From an uncultured Chloroflexales bacterium (GTDB taxonomy: Bacteria > Chloroflexota > Chloroflexia > Chloroflexales > Chloroflexaceae), in the NCBI GenBank assembly GCA_937918935.1, contig CAKZSI010000052.1, positions 1 through 39,663 on the forward strand: 39,663 nt of DNA, given 5' to 3'. Made by a program: the position numbers and the translations under genes. Shown here piece by piece: positions 32,016 through 39,638 of the stretch. The notes beneath the pieces were generated by a model. It had not been told where the DNA came from. It was given only the letters and a program-made list of their open reading frames with translations, and searched no databases. The number at the start of each line of letters is the position of its first letter. The stretch's first letter is position 1.

Positions 32016-33239
32016 GTGAACGAACAGCAAGACACGCCACAATGGCGTCTGGAGACCAGCCTGGTTCACGCCGGGGAGCGTGCCGCCGCCCCACAGGCCC
32101 TGCCCACGACGACGCCGATCTACACCACCAGCACCTACCTCTACCCCACGCTGGCCGAGCTTGATGCCGCCTTTGCCAGCGGTGCGGGCTACCTCTATGC
32201 GCGCTACGGCAACCCCACCGTTGCTGCTCTGGAGAGTGCCATCGCCGCCATCGAGGGCGCGCGGGGGGCGGTAGCCTACGCTTCGGGGATGGCCGCGCTA
32301 CACGCCGCCCTGCTCGCCGCCGCAACGCCCCGCGGCGAAACCGCGCCGCAGCCACGGGCCATTCTCGCCGCCCGCGACCTCTATGGGGCGACCACGGTGC
32401 TGCTGGAAGAACTCTTCGTGGCCCGCGGCGTGGTGGTGGCCTACGCCGATATGTGCGACCTCAACGCGGTCGAGGCGGCCCTGGCCGATCTGCGTCCCGA
32501 GGTGGTGCTGGTCGAGCAACTGTCGAACCCGCTGCTGCGCGTGGTTGACGTGGCCGGCCTGACGGCGCGCTGCCGGGCGGCAGGGGCGCGCCTGGTGGTT
32601 GACAGCACCATCGCCACCCCGCTGCTGCAACGCCCGTTGAGCCTGGGCGCCGATATTGTGGTTCACAGTGCGACCAAGTACCTGTCAGGCCATGGCGACA
32701 CCCTGGGCGGTGTGGCCGCGGCGCGCACCGCCCTGTTGCACGACACGCTGGTGCGGCAGGCGCGGCTCCTGGGCGCTTCGCCGGGGCCGTTCGAGGCCCA
32801 GCAGACGCTGCGCGGTATGAAGACCCTGGCCCTGCGCTTCGAGCGCCAGTGTGCCAGCGCCGCCCGTATCGCCACGTTTCTCGACAACCACCCCGCCGTG
32901 ATACAGGTTTACTACCCCGGTCTCCCCGGGCATCCCCAGCATGCCCTGGCGGTCGCGGCCTTCGGTGGGCGCTTCGGCGGCCTGGTGAGCTTTGAACTGG
33001 TCGGAGATACGCTCGCCCTGCAGCGCTTTGTGGATGGGTTGCGCCTGTTCCTGCCCGCCACCACCCTGGGCGACATCTACAGCCTGGTGAGCGTGCCGGC
33101 ACTCGCCTCGCACCGTGAACTCGGCCCCGAGCGGCGCGCCGAACGCGGCATCAGTGAGATGCTGGTGCGCCTCTCCGTCGGCATCGAGGCGGTTGAGGAT
33201 CTGATTGCCGACCTGGAGGCGGCGTTAGACCTGCTATGA
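32016..33239 (+). CDS. PLP-dependent Cys/Met-metabolism enzyme, second paralogue
   Basis: 407 residues of the cystathionine gamma-synthase / O-acetylhomoserine sulfhydrylase family. PLP Lys lies in HSATKYLSGHGDTLGG; YLYARYGNPT and YASGMAALHAAL are intact. VVDSTIATPLLQRPL has Ser where most members have Asn, adjacent to the PLP-binding Asp. It is longer than the enzyme at 25210 by a small insert (TPRGETAPQPRAIL). The specific reaction (metB, metZ, mgl type) cannot be assigned. The GTG at 32016 has AAGGAGATCCCG upstream and a consensus promoter, so it seems well expressed on its own. Confidence 0.88.
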   Translation: MNEQQDTPQWRLETSLVHAGERAAAPQALPTTTPIYTTSTYLYPTLAELDAAFASGAGYLYARYGNPTVAALESAIAAIEGARGAVAYASGMAALHAALLAAATPRGETAPQPRAILAARDLYGATTVLLEELFVARGVVVAYADMCDLNAVEAALADLRPEVVLVEQLSNPLLRVVDVAGLTARCRAAGARLVVDSTIATPLLQRPLSLGADIVVHSATKYLSGHGDTLGGVAAARTALLHDTLVRQARLLGASPGPFEAQQTLRGMKTLALRFERQCASAARIATFLDNHPAVIQVYYPGLPGHPQHALAVAAFGGRFGGLVSFELVGDTLALQRFVDGLRLFLPATTLGDIYSLVSVPALASHRELGPERRAERGISEMLVRLSVGIEAVEDLIADLEAALDLL

Positions 33240-33245
33240 ACCCGG

Positions 33246-33260
33246 GGAAACCGGGTTTCC
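33246..33260. repeat. GGAAACC-G-GGTTTCC palindrome
   Basis: A perfect 7-bp-arm palindrome 7 bp after the gamma-synthase stop; probable 3' hairpin and copy of the dispersed family. Confidence 0.7.
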
Positions 33261-33314
33261 TCATACCCCGGCCCGTGGGCGGGCGCCCCCTGTACCGCAA
33301 GTGCTCGCGGAACG

Positions 33315-33323
33315 TGTTACACT
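33315..33323 (+). promoter_or_regulatory. Extended -10 promoter placing the start site at the ATG (leaderless)
   Basis: TG-T-TACACT ends 7 bp before the ATG at 33331, so transcription would begin at or next to the start codon. No ribosome-binding site is present between 33300 and 33331. Confidence 0.5.
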
Positions 33324-33330
33324 ATAGGCT

Positions 33331-34446
33331 ATGCAAATGCTTATCTTTACCGGTCCCGCGGGCATTACCGCCCTGGCCGCTGCCGCCACCGCCGCGGCGA
33401 CGGCTGTCGCTGGTGCGCGGACGCTGCTCGCGAGCGTGGGGCCTTCGCATTCGGTCGCGACCCTGACTCAAATCCCTCTGGGAGGTAACCCGCACCCCGT
33501 TGGGCCGAGATTGGATGCCTGGTGCCTCGATCCGCTGGCCGACCTGGCGCGTATCTGGTCCGCGCTGCCGGCGAAATCGCCCATCGCTGGCGATGAACTG
33601 CCGGTGATCCCCGGCAGTGACCTCTTCCTCGCCGTAGCAAACCTGCGCACGCTGGGCGCCGGTTATGATCTGGTCTGCGTTGACGCCGGGCCACCTGACA
33701 CGCTGCTCCGCGCCCTTGGCGTGCCCGACACCTTTCGCTGGACGATGCGCCTCTTTCTTGGTCTCGACCGGGGTCCCGGACGTTCCAGCGCATCGGTCTC
33801 GCGCGCCCTGGTACCGATCGGTTTGCTGCCCTTTCCCATGGAGTGGACCAGTAACCTCCAGGAGGCCCGGGTGCGCCTGGAACAGCTTCGTGATGAAACG
33901 GTAGCTCCCACGCGGGCCAGGGTTCGTTACGTGTTGCGAGCGGATCGCGCCGGCCTGGAAGAGGCGCGCGTCAGTTTGCCCGCGCTGCAACTGTTCGGCC
34001 TGGCCGTTGAGGCGATTATCGCCGGTCCGCTGCTTCCCTGCACGGATGGACTTACGCCTATCGTCGAGGAGCAGGAATATGTCACCGGCGAGGCCGCGAC
34101 CATCTGGAAGGAACGTCCCCTGCTCCGCATGCCGGCAACGGTGACACCCTCCGGCCCCGCAGAACTGGTCGCCCTCGGCGCGCGGATCTACGCCGACACC
34201 TCGCCGTTGCCCCGGACCCCGCTACCCTCGCCGGTGCGCCTCAGCGGGCCGCCTGACCCGATGGTGGCCCTGGATGTTCCCGGCTTGCCCCGTGAGACCC
34301 TCGGCCTGACCCTCAGCGGCGATGAGTTGATCGTGCGCGCGGGGATCTACCGGCGCCATATTTTGCTCCCCGACGGGCTGCGAGGCGTCACGGCGATCAA
34401 GGCCGCCCGCCAGGGCGAGACGTTGATTGTCCGCCCGCGGAAGTAA
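33331..34446 (+). CDS. ArsA/Get3-like protein with degenerate P-loop and HSP20-type tail
   Basis: 371 residues. The fold is that of ArsA-type anion-transporting ATPases. The N-terminal strand-loop-helix MLIFTGPAGITALAAAATA replaces the expected GKGGVGKTT, so both P-loop lysines are lost. GPSHS replaces DPAHS, and VCVDAGPPDTLLRALGVPD stands where DTAPTGHTLRLL is usual. The end (PPDPMVALDVPGLPRE ... GDELIVRAGIYRRHI) is an ArsA_HSP20 alpha-crystallin-like domain. It is therefore probably not an ATPase and may pair with an active paralogue elsewhere (inference). It begins with ATG directly after an extended -10 box. Start alternatives: ATG at 33337. Confidence 0.82.
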   Translation: MQMLIFTGPAGITALAAAATAAATAVAGARTLLASVGPSHSVATLTQIPLGGNPHPVGPRLDAWCLDPLADLARIWSALPAKSPIAGDELPVIPGSDLFLAVANLRTLGAGYDLVCVDAGPPDTLLRALGVPDTFRWTMRLFLGLDRGPGRSSASVSRALVPIGLLPFPMEWTSNLQEARVRLEQLRDETVAPTRARVRYVLRADRAGLEEARVSLPALQLFGLAVEAIIAGPLLPCTDGLTPIVEEQEYVTGEAATIWKERPLLRMPATVTPSGPAELVALGARIYADTSPLPRTPLPSPVRLSGPPDPMVALDVPGLPRETLGLTLSGDELIVRAGIYRRHILLPDGLRGVTAIKAARQGETLIVRPRK

Positions 34447-34472
34447 GCAACCCGCACGGCTCATTCTCGAAT

Positions 34473-34503
34473 GGGAGGGTCCGGGAGGTCGGAGCCCCTC
34501 CAG
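34473..34503. repeat. Dispersed GGGAGGGTCCGGGAGG palindrome copy
   Basis: GGGAGGGTCCGGGAGG (34473-34488) followed by TCGGAGCCCCTCC. It lies 27 bp past the ArsA-like stop and is similar to copies at 4969, 22229 and 39639. Confidence 0.6.
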
Positions 34504-34583
34504 AAACCATCTTCCCCAACCGTTGAGTAACGGAACGTGGCCGGGACGCCAACAAGCCACGCTACACTTCGGGTTACAGGGTT

Positions 34584-35396
34584 ATGGCAAAGCGACAAAC
34601 TTCACTCCACGATCGAGTGGCGGTCATTACCGGGAGCACACGGGGAATCGGACGGGCTATTGCCGAAACCTACGGCCGCGCCGGAGCGCGCGTGGTGGTC
34701 TCCTCATCGCGGGCAGAGGCCGTGACGCGCACGATCGGCGAGTTGCGCGCCAGGGGCATCACCTGCGAGGGCATTGCCTGCGACGTGAGCGACCGCGAGC
34801 AGGTCTGCGCCCTCTTTCGCCACGCCATCGAGGCTTTTGGCCACGTAGACATCTGGGTCAACAACGCCGCTATCTCCGGGCCATTCGCCTACACCCTCGA
34901 CGTGTCGCCGGAGGAGTGGGAACGGGTGATCCGCGTAAACCTGTTCGGCTGCCTGTACGGCTGTCGGGCCGTGCTGCCGCACATGCTGCAACGGCGCTAC
35001 GGCAAGATCATCAACGTTACCGGGGGCGGCTACAAACGCGCCCAGCGGTTTCTTAGCGCCTACAGCGCCTCCAAGGCGGGGATCGTGCGCCTCACCGAGG
35101 GGCTGGCCCGCGAATACCAGGCCCAGAAGGGGTTTCTTTCGATCAACGTCCTCGCGCCGGGCATCGTGCCCACGGATATGACCACACAATGGGCGCCTAT
35201 CGGCGCGGCTGCCGAGGCGCTCAGCGCCTTTCCGCGCATCATGCGCATCTTCGGCACCACCGCCGAAGAAACCGCGGCGATGGCCCTCCGTATGGCCTCC
35301 TCAGCCACCGATGGGGTGACTGGCAGGGTCTACGAACTTATGCCCCGTCACCGCGCCCTCTGGCGCATGGCCCGGGCGGCGGTTGGGCGACGGTAG
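34584..35396 (+). CDS. Short-chain dehydrogenase/reductase
   Basis: 270 residues of the classical SDR family. The NAD(P)-binding motif is TGSTRGIG; NNAAIS is the structural motif. The catalytic Tyr and Lys lie in YSASKAG, and the upstream NVTGGG occupies the Ser position: the usual Ser of the triad appears replaced by Thr/Gly in this stretch, so check the alignment. After Asn-Val-Leu-Ala-Pro-Gly (NVLAPGIVPTDM) the C-terminus ends with a basic tail. The substrate is unknown. The start has only a weak ACAGGG before the ATG at 34584. Confidence 0.88.
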   Translation: MAKRQTSLHDRVAVITGSTRGIGRAIAETYGRAGARVVVSSSRAEAVTRTIGELRARGITCEGIACDVSDREQVCALFRHAIEAFGHVDIWVNNAAISGPFAYTLDVSPEEWERVIRVNLFGCLYGCRAVLPHMLQRRYGKIINVTGGGYKRAQRFLSAYSASKAGIVRLTEGLAREYQAQKGFLSINVLAPGIVPTDMTTQWAPIGAAAEALSAFPRIMRIFGTTAEETAAMALRMASSATDGVTGRVYELMPRHRALWRMARAAVGRR

Positions 35397-35399
35397 GCT

Positions 35400-35431
35400 G
35401 GGGGATTGGGGATTGGGGATTGGGGGTGGGG
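35400..35431 (+). repeat. G-quadruplex motif of five G-runs
   Basis: GGGGG-ATT-GGGG-ATT-GGGG-ATT-GGGGG-T-GGGG begins 4 bp after the SDR stop codon, on the coding strand. All loops are 1-3 nt, an ideal quadruplex pattern. Confidence 0.8.
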
Positions 35432-35595
35432 TGCTCCCAATCTGTTTTCTGTTTCCACGGTTACGGATTGGTTCGTTCGCAACGCTATAGTGCATAACGA
35501 TTGACCGTCGTAGGCGCGGATCTCGCGGCACGAATAGGGTCGTGGCCCATCCTTCGGCATCAACACATCGCAGTCAGCATCGCAGGAGGTGCCCG

Positions 35596-36885
35596 ATGGA
35601 CGTGTTCGTCGTCATTGTGGCTGTCGTAGGCGGCGTTATTGCCGGCGCGTTCGTTGCCTGGCTCATGCTCGCCCGTCTGGGAGCTAATGGTCTGTCCGAG
35701 CAACGCATCCGTGATATGTTCGCCAGCATCGGTCAGGAGGCGCTGCGCACAAACAGCAACGATTTCAACGAGCGCGCCCGACGCGAGATCGAGACCCTGA
35801 CCGCCCCGCTCAAGGCCACCCTCGATGAGCAGCAACGCAAACTTGATGAGTTGGAACGCGAACGGCAGAAGGCCTACGGCAGCATCGAGCAGCAATTACA
35901 CCGAATGACCCAGGACCAGCGGTTGCTTCAGCAAGAGACCGCCAGACTGGTGAGCAGCCTGCGCCAGCCCCAGGTCCGCGGACGGTGGGGCGAGATGCAG
36001 CTTCGCAGGGTGGTTGAACTGGCTGGAATGAGCGAGCACTGCGATTTTGTGGAGCAGGAGCCCATAACCAGCGCAGGCAAAGCCCAGCGCCCGGATCTGG
36101 TGGTGCGTTTGCCCAACCAGCGGGTCGTTGCCGTGGATGCGAAAGCACCCCTGGATGCCTATCTCAAGGCCCACGAATGCCAGGACGACAGCAAAGCCGG
36201 GGAATATCTCAAAGAGCACGCCAAACGTATCAGGGACCATATCAAGGAGATGGCAAAGCGCGATTATCAGAGCGCAATCGGCGGCGCTTTCGAGCTCCTG
36301 GTGCTGTTCATCCCCGGCGAGCCTTTCTACCGCGCGGCCCTGGAACACGATCCCGAACTGATTGATTTTGCGTTCCAGCACAACGTTGTGCTGGCCAGTC
36401 CTACTACCCTGATTGTCCTGCTCAGGACGATCGCCCACGGCTGGCGCGAGGCGCGCCTGGCCGAGAACGCCCGTAAGATCAGGGATGAGGGGGAGAAGGT
36501 CTACAAGGCCCTGAGCGGCGTAGCCGAGCATGTGGGGAGGCTCGGCAAAGCTCTTGGTGAGAGCGTGGAGAAATATAATGCCACGATCGGGGGGCTGGAG
36601 CGCACGCTATTCCTGAGTGCAAAGCGCCTGCGCGAGCTGGACATCGGCAACACCGAGCTTCAAATCCCCGAGCTTATAGAGGGGGCGCCCCGCTTATTTA
36701 CTCGCTCAGAATTGTTGACCCCGCCCGCCAATGGCGAGGAAGGCGCTTCGAGGGAAAGTGCCAATGGCCATCTGCCTGACGCTTCACATGTGACCCCTGA
36801 CGCACATCTACGTGAAGATGTCTCTGCCCAGGAATCCACCCATTCCCGGCCGGCCCTGCGCCGCCTGCGCCGCAACGGGGCATGA
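35596..36885 (+). CDS. rmuC: DNA recombination protein RmuC
   Basis: 429 residues. An N-terminal membrane helix (VFVVIVAVVGGVIAGAFVAWLML), a coiled coil (LDEQQRKLDELERERQKAYG region, about 75-125) and the RmuC nuclease-like domain. Conserved blocks are RGRWGEMQLRRVVELAGMSEHCDF, PDLVVRLPNQRVVAVDAKAPLDAYL and SPTTLIVLLRTIAHGWR. RmuC limits inversions at short inverted repeats in E. coli, of interest given the many palindromes here. AGGAGGTGCCCG precedes the ATG at 35596. The C-terminal 70 residues (from PELIEGAPRL) are a low-complexity tail. Confidence 0.95.
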   Translation: MDVFVVIVAVVGGVIAGAFVAWLMLARLGANGLSEQRIRDMFASIGQEALRTNSNDFNERARREIETLTAPLKATLDEQQRKLDELERERQKAYGSIEQQLHRMTQDQRLLQQETARLVSSLRQPQVRGRWGEMQLRRVVELAGMSEHCDFVEQEPITSAGKAQRPDLVVRLPNQRVVAVDAKAPLDAYLKAHECQDDSKAGEYLKEHAKRIRDHIKEMAKRDYQSAIGGAFELLVLFIPGEPFYRAALEHDPELIDFAFQHNVVLASPTTLIVLLRTIAHGWREARLAENARKIRDEGEKVYKALSGVAEHVGRLGKALGESVEKYNATIGGLERTLFLSAKRLRELDIGNTELQIPELIEGAPRLFTRSELLTPPANGEEGASRESANGHLPDASHVTPDAHLREDVSAQESTHSRPALRRLRRNGA

Positions 36886-36939
36886 GGAAATGGAGCATGC
36901 GTAGCGCATACCGGCGCGAAGCGCAACTCATACGATGGT

Positions 36940-37003
36940 GGATTGTGGATTTTGGATTGCTGATCGAGCGAGGTGTGGAACGGCAATCCAAAATCCACAA
37001 TCC
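36940..37003. terminator. 21-bp perfect inverted repeat between convergent genes
   Basis: Left arm 36940-36960 and right arm 36983-37003 are exact complements over 21 bp with a 22-nt loop. The arms are built from GGATT(G/T) units and are AT-richer than their surroundings. It lies between the stop of rmuC and the stop of the M23 gene and should end both transcripts. Confidence 0.75.
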
Positions 37004-37012
37004 AAAATCACA

Positions 37013-38179
37013 TTACGGCCCCACCGTCACTGCTCCGAGCGTGACCCACGGGCTGCTGTTCCCCGCCACGTCCAGCGCCTGGACGCGCAGCAGATAGCGT
37101 CCCGGGGCCAGCGGCTCGGTTTTTACCGCGGCTTCCGTGGTAAACCACTCAGACGTGCCCTCCGGGTTGGCCCCGACGTAGACGCGGTAGCCCCCGATGC
37201 CCGAATGCGCATCGCTGGCGGGCTGCCATTGCAACGCCACGGGACCGGCAGGGACCGTCAGTTCACCGATGAGTGCGGGCATGGTGGGGGGCGTAACATC
37301 GTAGCCTACCGGCCCGAACTCGGCCAGGGTCACCCGGCCATCCGGCCCCCAGGCGCGCACCTTCAGCGTGTGCATGCCCTCACCGGCATCGGCAAGCTGG
37401 GCGTAGCCATCGGTGACACGGGGAAACATCGGCGCGTCGGCCGGCGGCGGCTGGTTCCAGGCCTGGCTGAGACCGCCTCCGCCCCATGCGACGACGAACT
37501 CGATCCGCTGGTCGCTGGTGTACCACTGGCCCGGCTGCGCCGCACTCTGGAAGGCCACCTCGGGTTCCTTAATTGACGCCGCGCGCACGATCTTTCCGCC
37601 ATGCTGGTTGCACCCGCCGATTTCCGGCAAATCGATCCCTTCAGCGAAGTGCAGCGGTACCGACTGCTTGCCGCTCCAGCCGTCGCCGCGGGCGGTGTAG
37701 GCCGTAAAGTGCAGGTGCGGCACCCCCGGCGAACCGCGATCCCCGGCGAAGCCCAGGGTCTCCCCGACCTGGAAGGAGCGCCCAGCCTGGGTAGAGACGG
37801 CGCGGGCCAGATGGGTGAACATCGTGAAGAAGTTTCCGCTGTGGCGCAGGATCAGCGTGCCGCTGCCACCCTCCCAGTACCATACCGTGCCGCCGGCCGC
37901 GGCGCGAATGGGCGCGTTGTAGGTTGGACCGTTGACCTGGGCCAGGTCGAGCGAATAGCGATCCCAGCCATTGTGGGTCCCACAGGCGTATCCCTGGATA
38001 ATGCGCCAGTCTTCTCCCGGTGGTGTCGGCAGGATCAGCACCGGTGCAGCCTGGGCAGCACGGGGGCCAGGGGTTGAGAACAGGGAGAGAAAGGATACCA
38101 GCAGCCCGAGGAGCAGGCGGAACGGAAGATTGCGGGTCTCATTGCTGCGGCATGGCATAAACAGATGCGAACGTGGCAA
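37013..38179 (-). CDS. Exported M23-family peptidase (LytM) with C-terminal Ig/Fn3 domains
   Basis: 388 residues from a TTG start. A signal peptide (FRLLLGLLVSFLSLFSTPGPRAAQA) is followed by an M23 domain: HNGWDRYSLDLA (H-x3-D zinc ligands) and PHLHFTAY (H-x-H). After that come a CNQHGG segment and two Ig/Fn3-like domains, the second reading PLAPGRYLLRVQALDVAGNSSPW. M23 enzymes cut peptidoglycan cross-bridges outside the membrane. AGGAGG lies 6 bases before the TTG at 38179; the ATG at 38158 has no ribosome-binding site. The gene has a good promoter at 38386-38414 and a leader of about 200 nt. Confidence 0.88.
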   Translation of the reverse strand: MPRSHLFMPCRSNETRNLPFRLLLGLLVSFLSLFSTPGPRAAQAAPVLILPTPPGEDWRIIQGYACGTHNGWDRYSLDLAQVNGPTYNAPIRAAAGGTVWYWEGGSGTLILRHSGNFFTMFTHLARAVSTQAGRSFQVGETLGFAGDRGSPGVPHLHFTAYTARGDGWSGKQSVPLHFAEGIDLPEIGGCNQHGGKIVRAASIKEPEVAFQSAAQPGQWYTSDQRIEFVVAWGGGGLSQAWNQPPPADAPMFPRVTDGYAQLADAGEGMHTLKVRAWGPDGRVTLAEFGPVGYDVTPPTMPALIGELTVPAGPVALQWQPASDAHSGIGGYRVYVGANPEGTSEWFTTEAAVKTEPLAPGRYLLRVQALDVAGNSSPWVTLGAVTVGP

Positions 38180-38379
38180 AGACAACCTCCTGGTCCTGGG
38201 GAGCACGGCTCCCTGGTGATCGACGTGGATCCGGCTGGCGCACACGGAGCACCAGACCCTCAACGGAACCGGACCGGTATCGGCGCGGGACGGGCGCCAT
38301 CGCCCGGCGCCGCACCTGGCGGCTCGGACTCGGTCGCACCGGGGCGACGTGACGCCGCGACGGTCGGGGTCGCTGGCGG
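38180..38379 (-). other. Long GC-rich leader of the M23 peptidase gene
   Basis: About 200 nt lie between the predicted transcription start and the TTG. They are rich in short complementary blocks (for example GGGCGCC with GGCGCC near 38307-38325). Riboswitches of the ydaO (c-di-AMP) type precede M23 genes in other bacteria. I could not fit that consensus by eye. Confidence 0.3.
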
Positions 38380-38385
38380 GGCGGA

Positions 38386-38414
38386 AGGATATCATAAAGT
38401 CCGAAAAAGGTCAA
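38386..38414 (-). promoter_or_regulatory. Sigma-70 promoter for M23 gene
   Basis: On the minus strand TTGACC (38414-38409), exactly 17 bp, TATCCT (38391-38386). It lies 30 bp from the divergent promoter at 38444. Confidence 0.65.
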
Positions 38415-38443
38415 ATATTTCTGAAAGGTTGCTGAGAGAATGG

Positions 38444-38472
38444 TTGACAGCGCGTTGCTGCCCGCCTACAAT
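38444..38472 (+). promoter_or_regulatory. Consensus sigma-70 promoter for phosphatase-like gene
   Basis: TTGACA (38444-38449), exactly 17 bp, TACAAT (38467-38472). The leader to the ATG at 38726 is about 247 nt and holds the hairpin at 38572. Confidence 0.8.
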
Positions 38473-38571
38473 CCAGACGGATAATTCCCGTGGACAACCG
38501 CCCTTGCCAGGGGAAGTTCAGGGGCGGATGGAACACTCATCGCGTTGGGATGCGCCGTTGCACCCTCACCC

Positions 38572-38602
38572 CTGCCCGTCTCTCCCGCACGGGAGAGGGC
38601 AG
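38572..38602. repeat. Palindrome CTCTCCCG/CGGGAGAG in leader
   Basis: CTGCC-CGT-CTCTCCCG, CA, CGGGAGAG-GGCAG. It is closely related to the palindrome at 22128, including the preceding CACCCTCACCCC context, and lies in the predicted leader of the phosphatase-like gene. Confidence 0.7.
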
Positions 38603-38725
38603 GTCAGAGCCGTGCCCGGGACCGTCCCGATGTGCTAGAGGCCGTGTTCGCCCGGCTGTTCTGTCTGCCTCTCAAGTCAGGGAGAGTACCGGGGAGAGCG
38701 ACGCTACGAGGAACACACCTTCTCA

Positions 38726-39601
38726 ATGGATGAACCCTTCGTGTTGATTGTCGGCGCTGCCGACACGGGGCGTGCCCCGATCACCGTGGCGCTGTTGCGC
38801 CGTCTGGCCGAACAGCGCGGCCTGAACTGGCGCGTCGAGTCGGCCGGGGTGGTCGGCCACGATGACGATCCCGCCGAACCCGAGGCCCGCGATGCGCTGC
38901 TGATCCTTGGCCTCGATCTGAGCGCCCATCGCGCCCGCTCGCTCACCGACGAGATGGTCCGGGCCGCGCAGGCGATCATTACAGTTGATCGCGGCGTGGC
39001 CCGCGTGGTGCGCGCCAGGCGCCCCGGCACAACCGTCGCCGCACTCGGCGAACTCGCCGGGCGTGAACGTGACGTCCCCGATCCCTTCCGCATGCAAGTA
39101 GGCGCCTGGGTGCAGTACGCGCGCGAGATCGAGGCGCTGTTGCTGGCCGGGTTGCCCCGTCTCCAGGCACTGTTGACGGGTGAGGCGTCGCCGGATAAAG
39201 GACCTCCCACGCCTGCCCCCGTCGGGCCTTCAGACGAGCGGCCAGACAGTGTGCCGAACCTGGACGCGCCGGTTGCCTCGGTGGCGCATGAGCCACGACT
39301 GGCCGCCGTTGCGCGCATTACGCGGCTCCTCGATCTGGGCGCTGAGCTGCCCGGCGTTATTGATTGGGCCGGCGCGCGCCGCCAGATCGAAGCTGACCTC
39401 AAGCTGATGGAACAACCCCTCGCTTCCGATGACCTGGCGCGGCCCTACGTTGCCGTGCTGCGGGCCATGCTGGCCCTGCTCCCCGAGCCCCCCGCCGCCG
39501 GTCAGTGCGCCGGGTTGCGGGCCGCCGTGGCGCGCTTGCAGGCGCCCGTCACCAGCGGCGATCTCGAAAACCTCTCGCGAGAACTGGCCGCCTTCGCCTG
39601 A
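38726..39601 (+). CDS. LMW protein-tyrosine-phosphatase-like protein lacking the catalytic Cys
   Basis: 291 residues. The first 150 have the low-molecular-weight PTP / arsenate-reductase fold. The P-loop expected as VCxGNxCRSP reads VGAADTGRAP, so the nucleophilic Cys is Gly while Arg and Pro remain. WRVESAGVVGH, GLDLSAHRARSLTDEMV and the acid loop VPDPF (general-acid Asp) are conserved. The protein should bind phosphate-like ligands but not hydrolyse by the Cys mechanism (inference). A C-terminal helical extension of about 130 residues follows a Pro-rich linker. GAGG lies 14 bases before the ATG, a weak site. Confidence 0.82.
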   Translation: MDEPFVLIVGAADTGRAPITVALLRRLAEQRGLNWRVESAGVVGHDDDPAEPEARDALLILGLDLSAHRARSLTDEMVRAAQAIITVDRGVARVVRARRPGTTVAALGELAGRERDVPDPFRMQVGAWVQYAREIEALLLAGLPRLQALLTGEASPDKGPPTPAPVGPSDERPDSVPNLDAPVASVAHEPRLAAVARITRLLDLGAELPGVIDWAGARRQIEADLKLMEQPLASDDLARPYVAVLRAMLALLPEPPAAGQCAGLRAAVARLQAPVTSGDLENLSRELAAFA

Positions 39602-39638
39602 GTTTCGCAGCTTCCATGCCGCTGCGCCGCAAAACAAC

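Noticed and set aside
35486-35491. TATAGT as an rmuC promoter
   Set aside because: No -35 element at 15-19 bp; kept out of the feature list.
38180-38379. Definite ydaO riboswitch in the M23 leader
   Set aside because: A few short matches only; the conserved core could not be placed by eye, so it is reported only as a leader to test.
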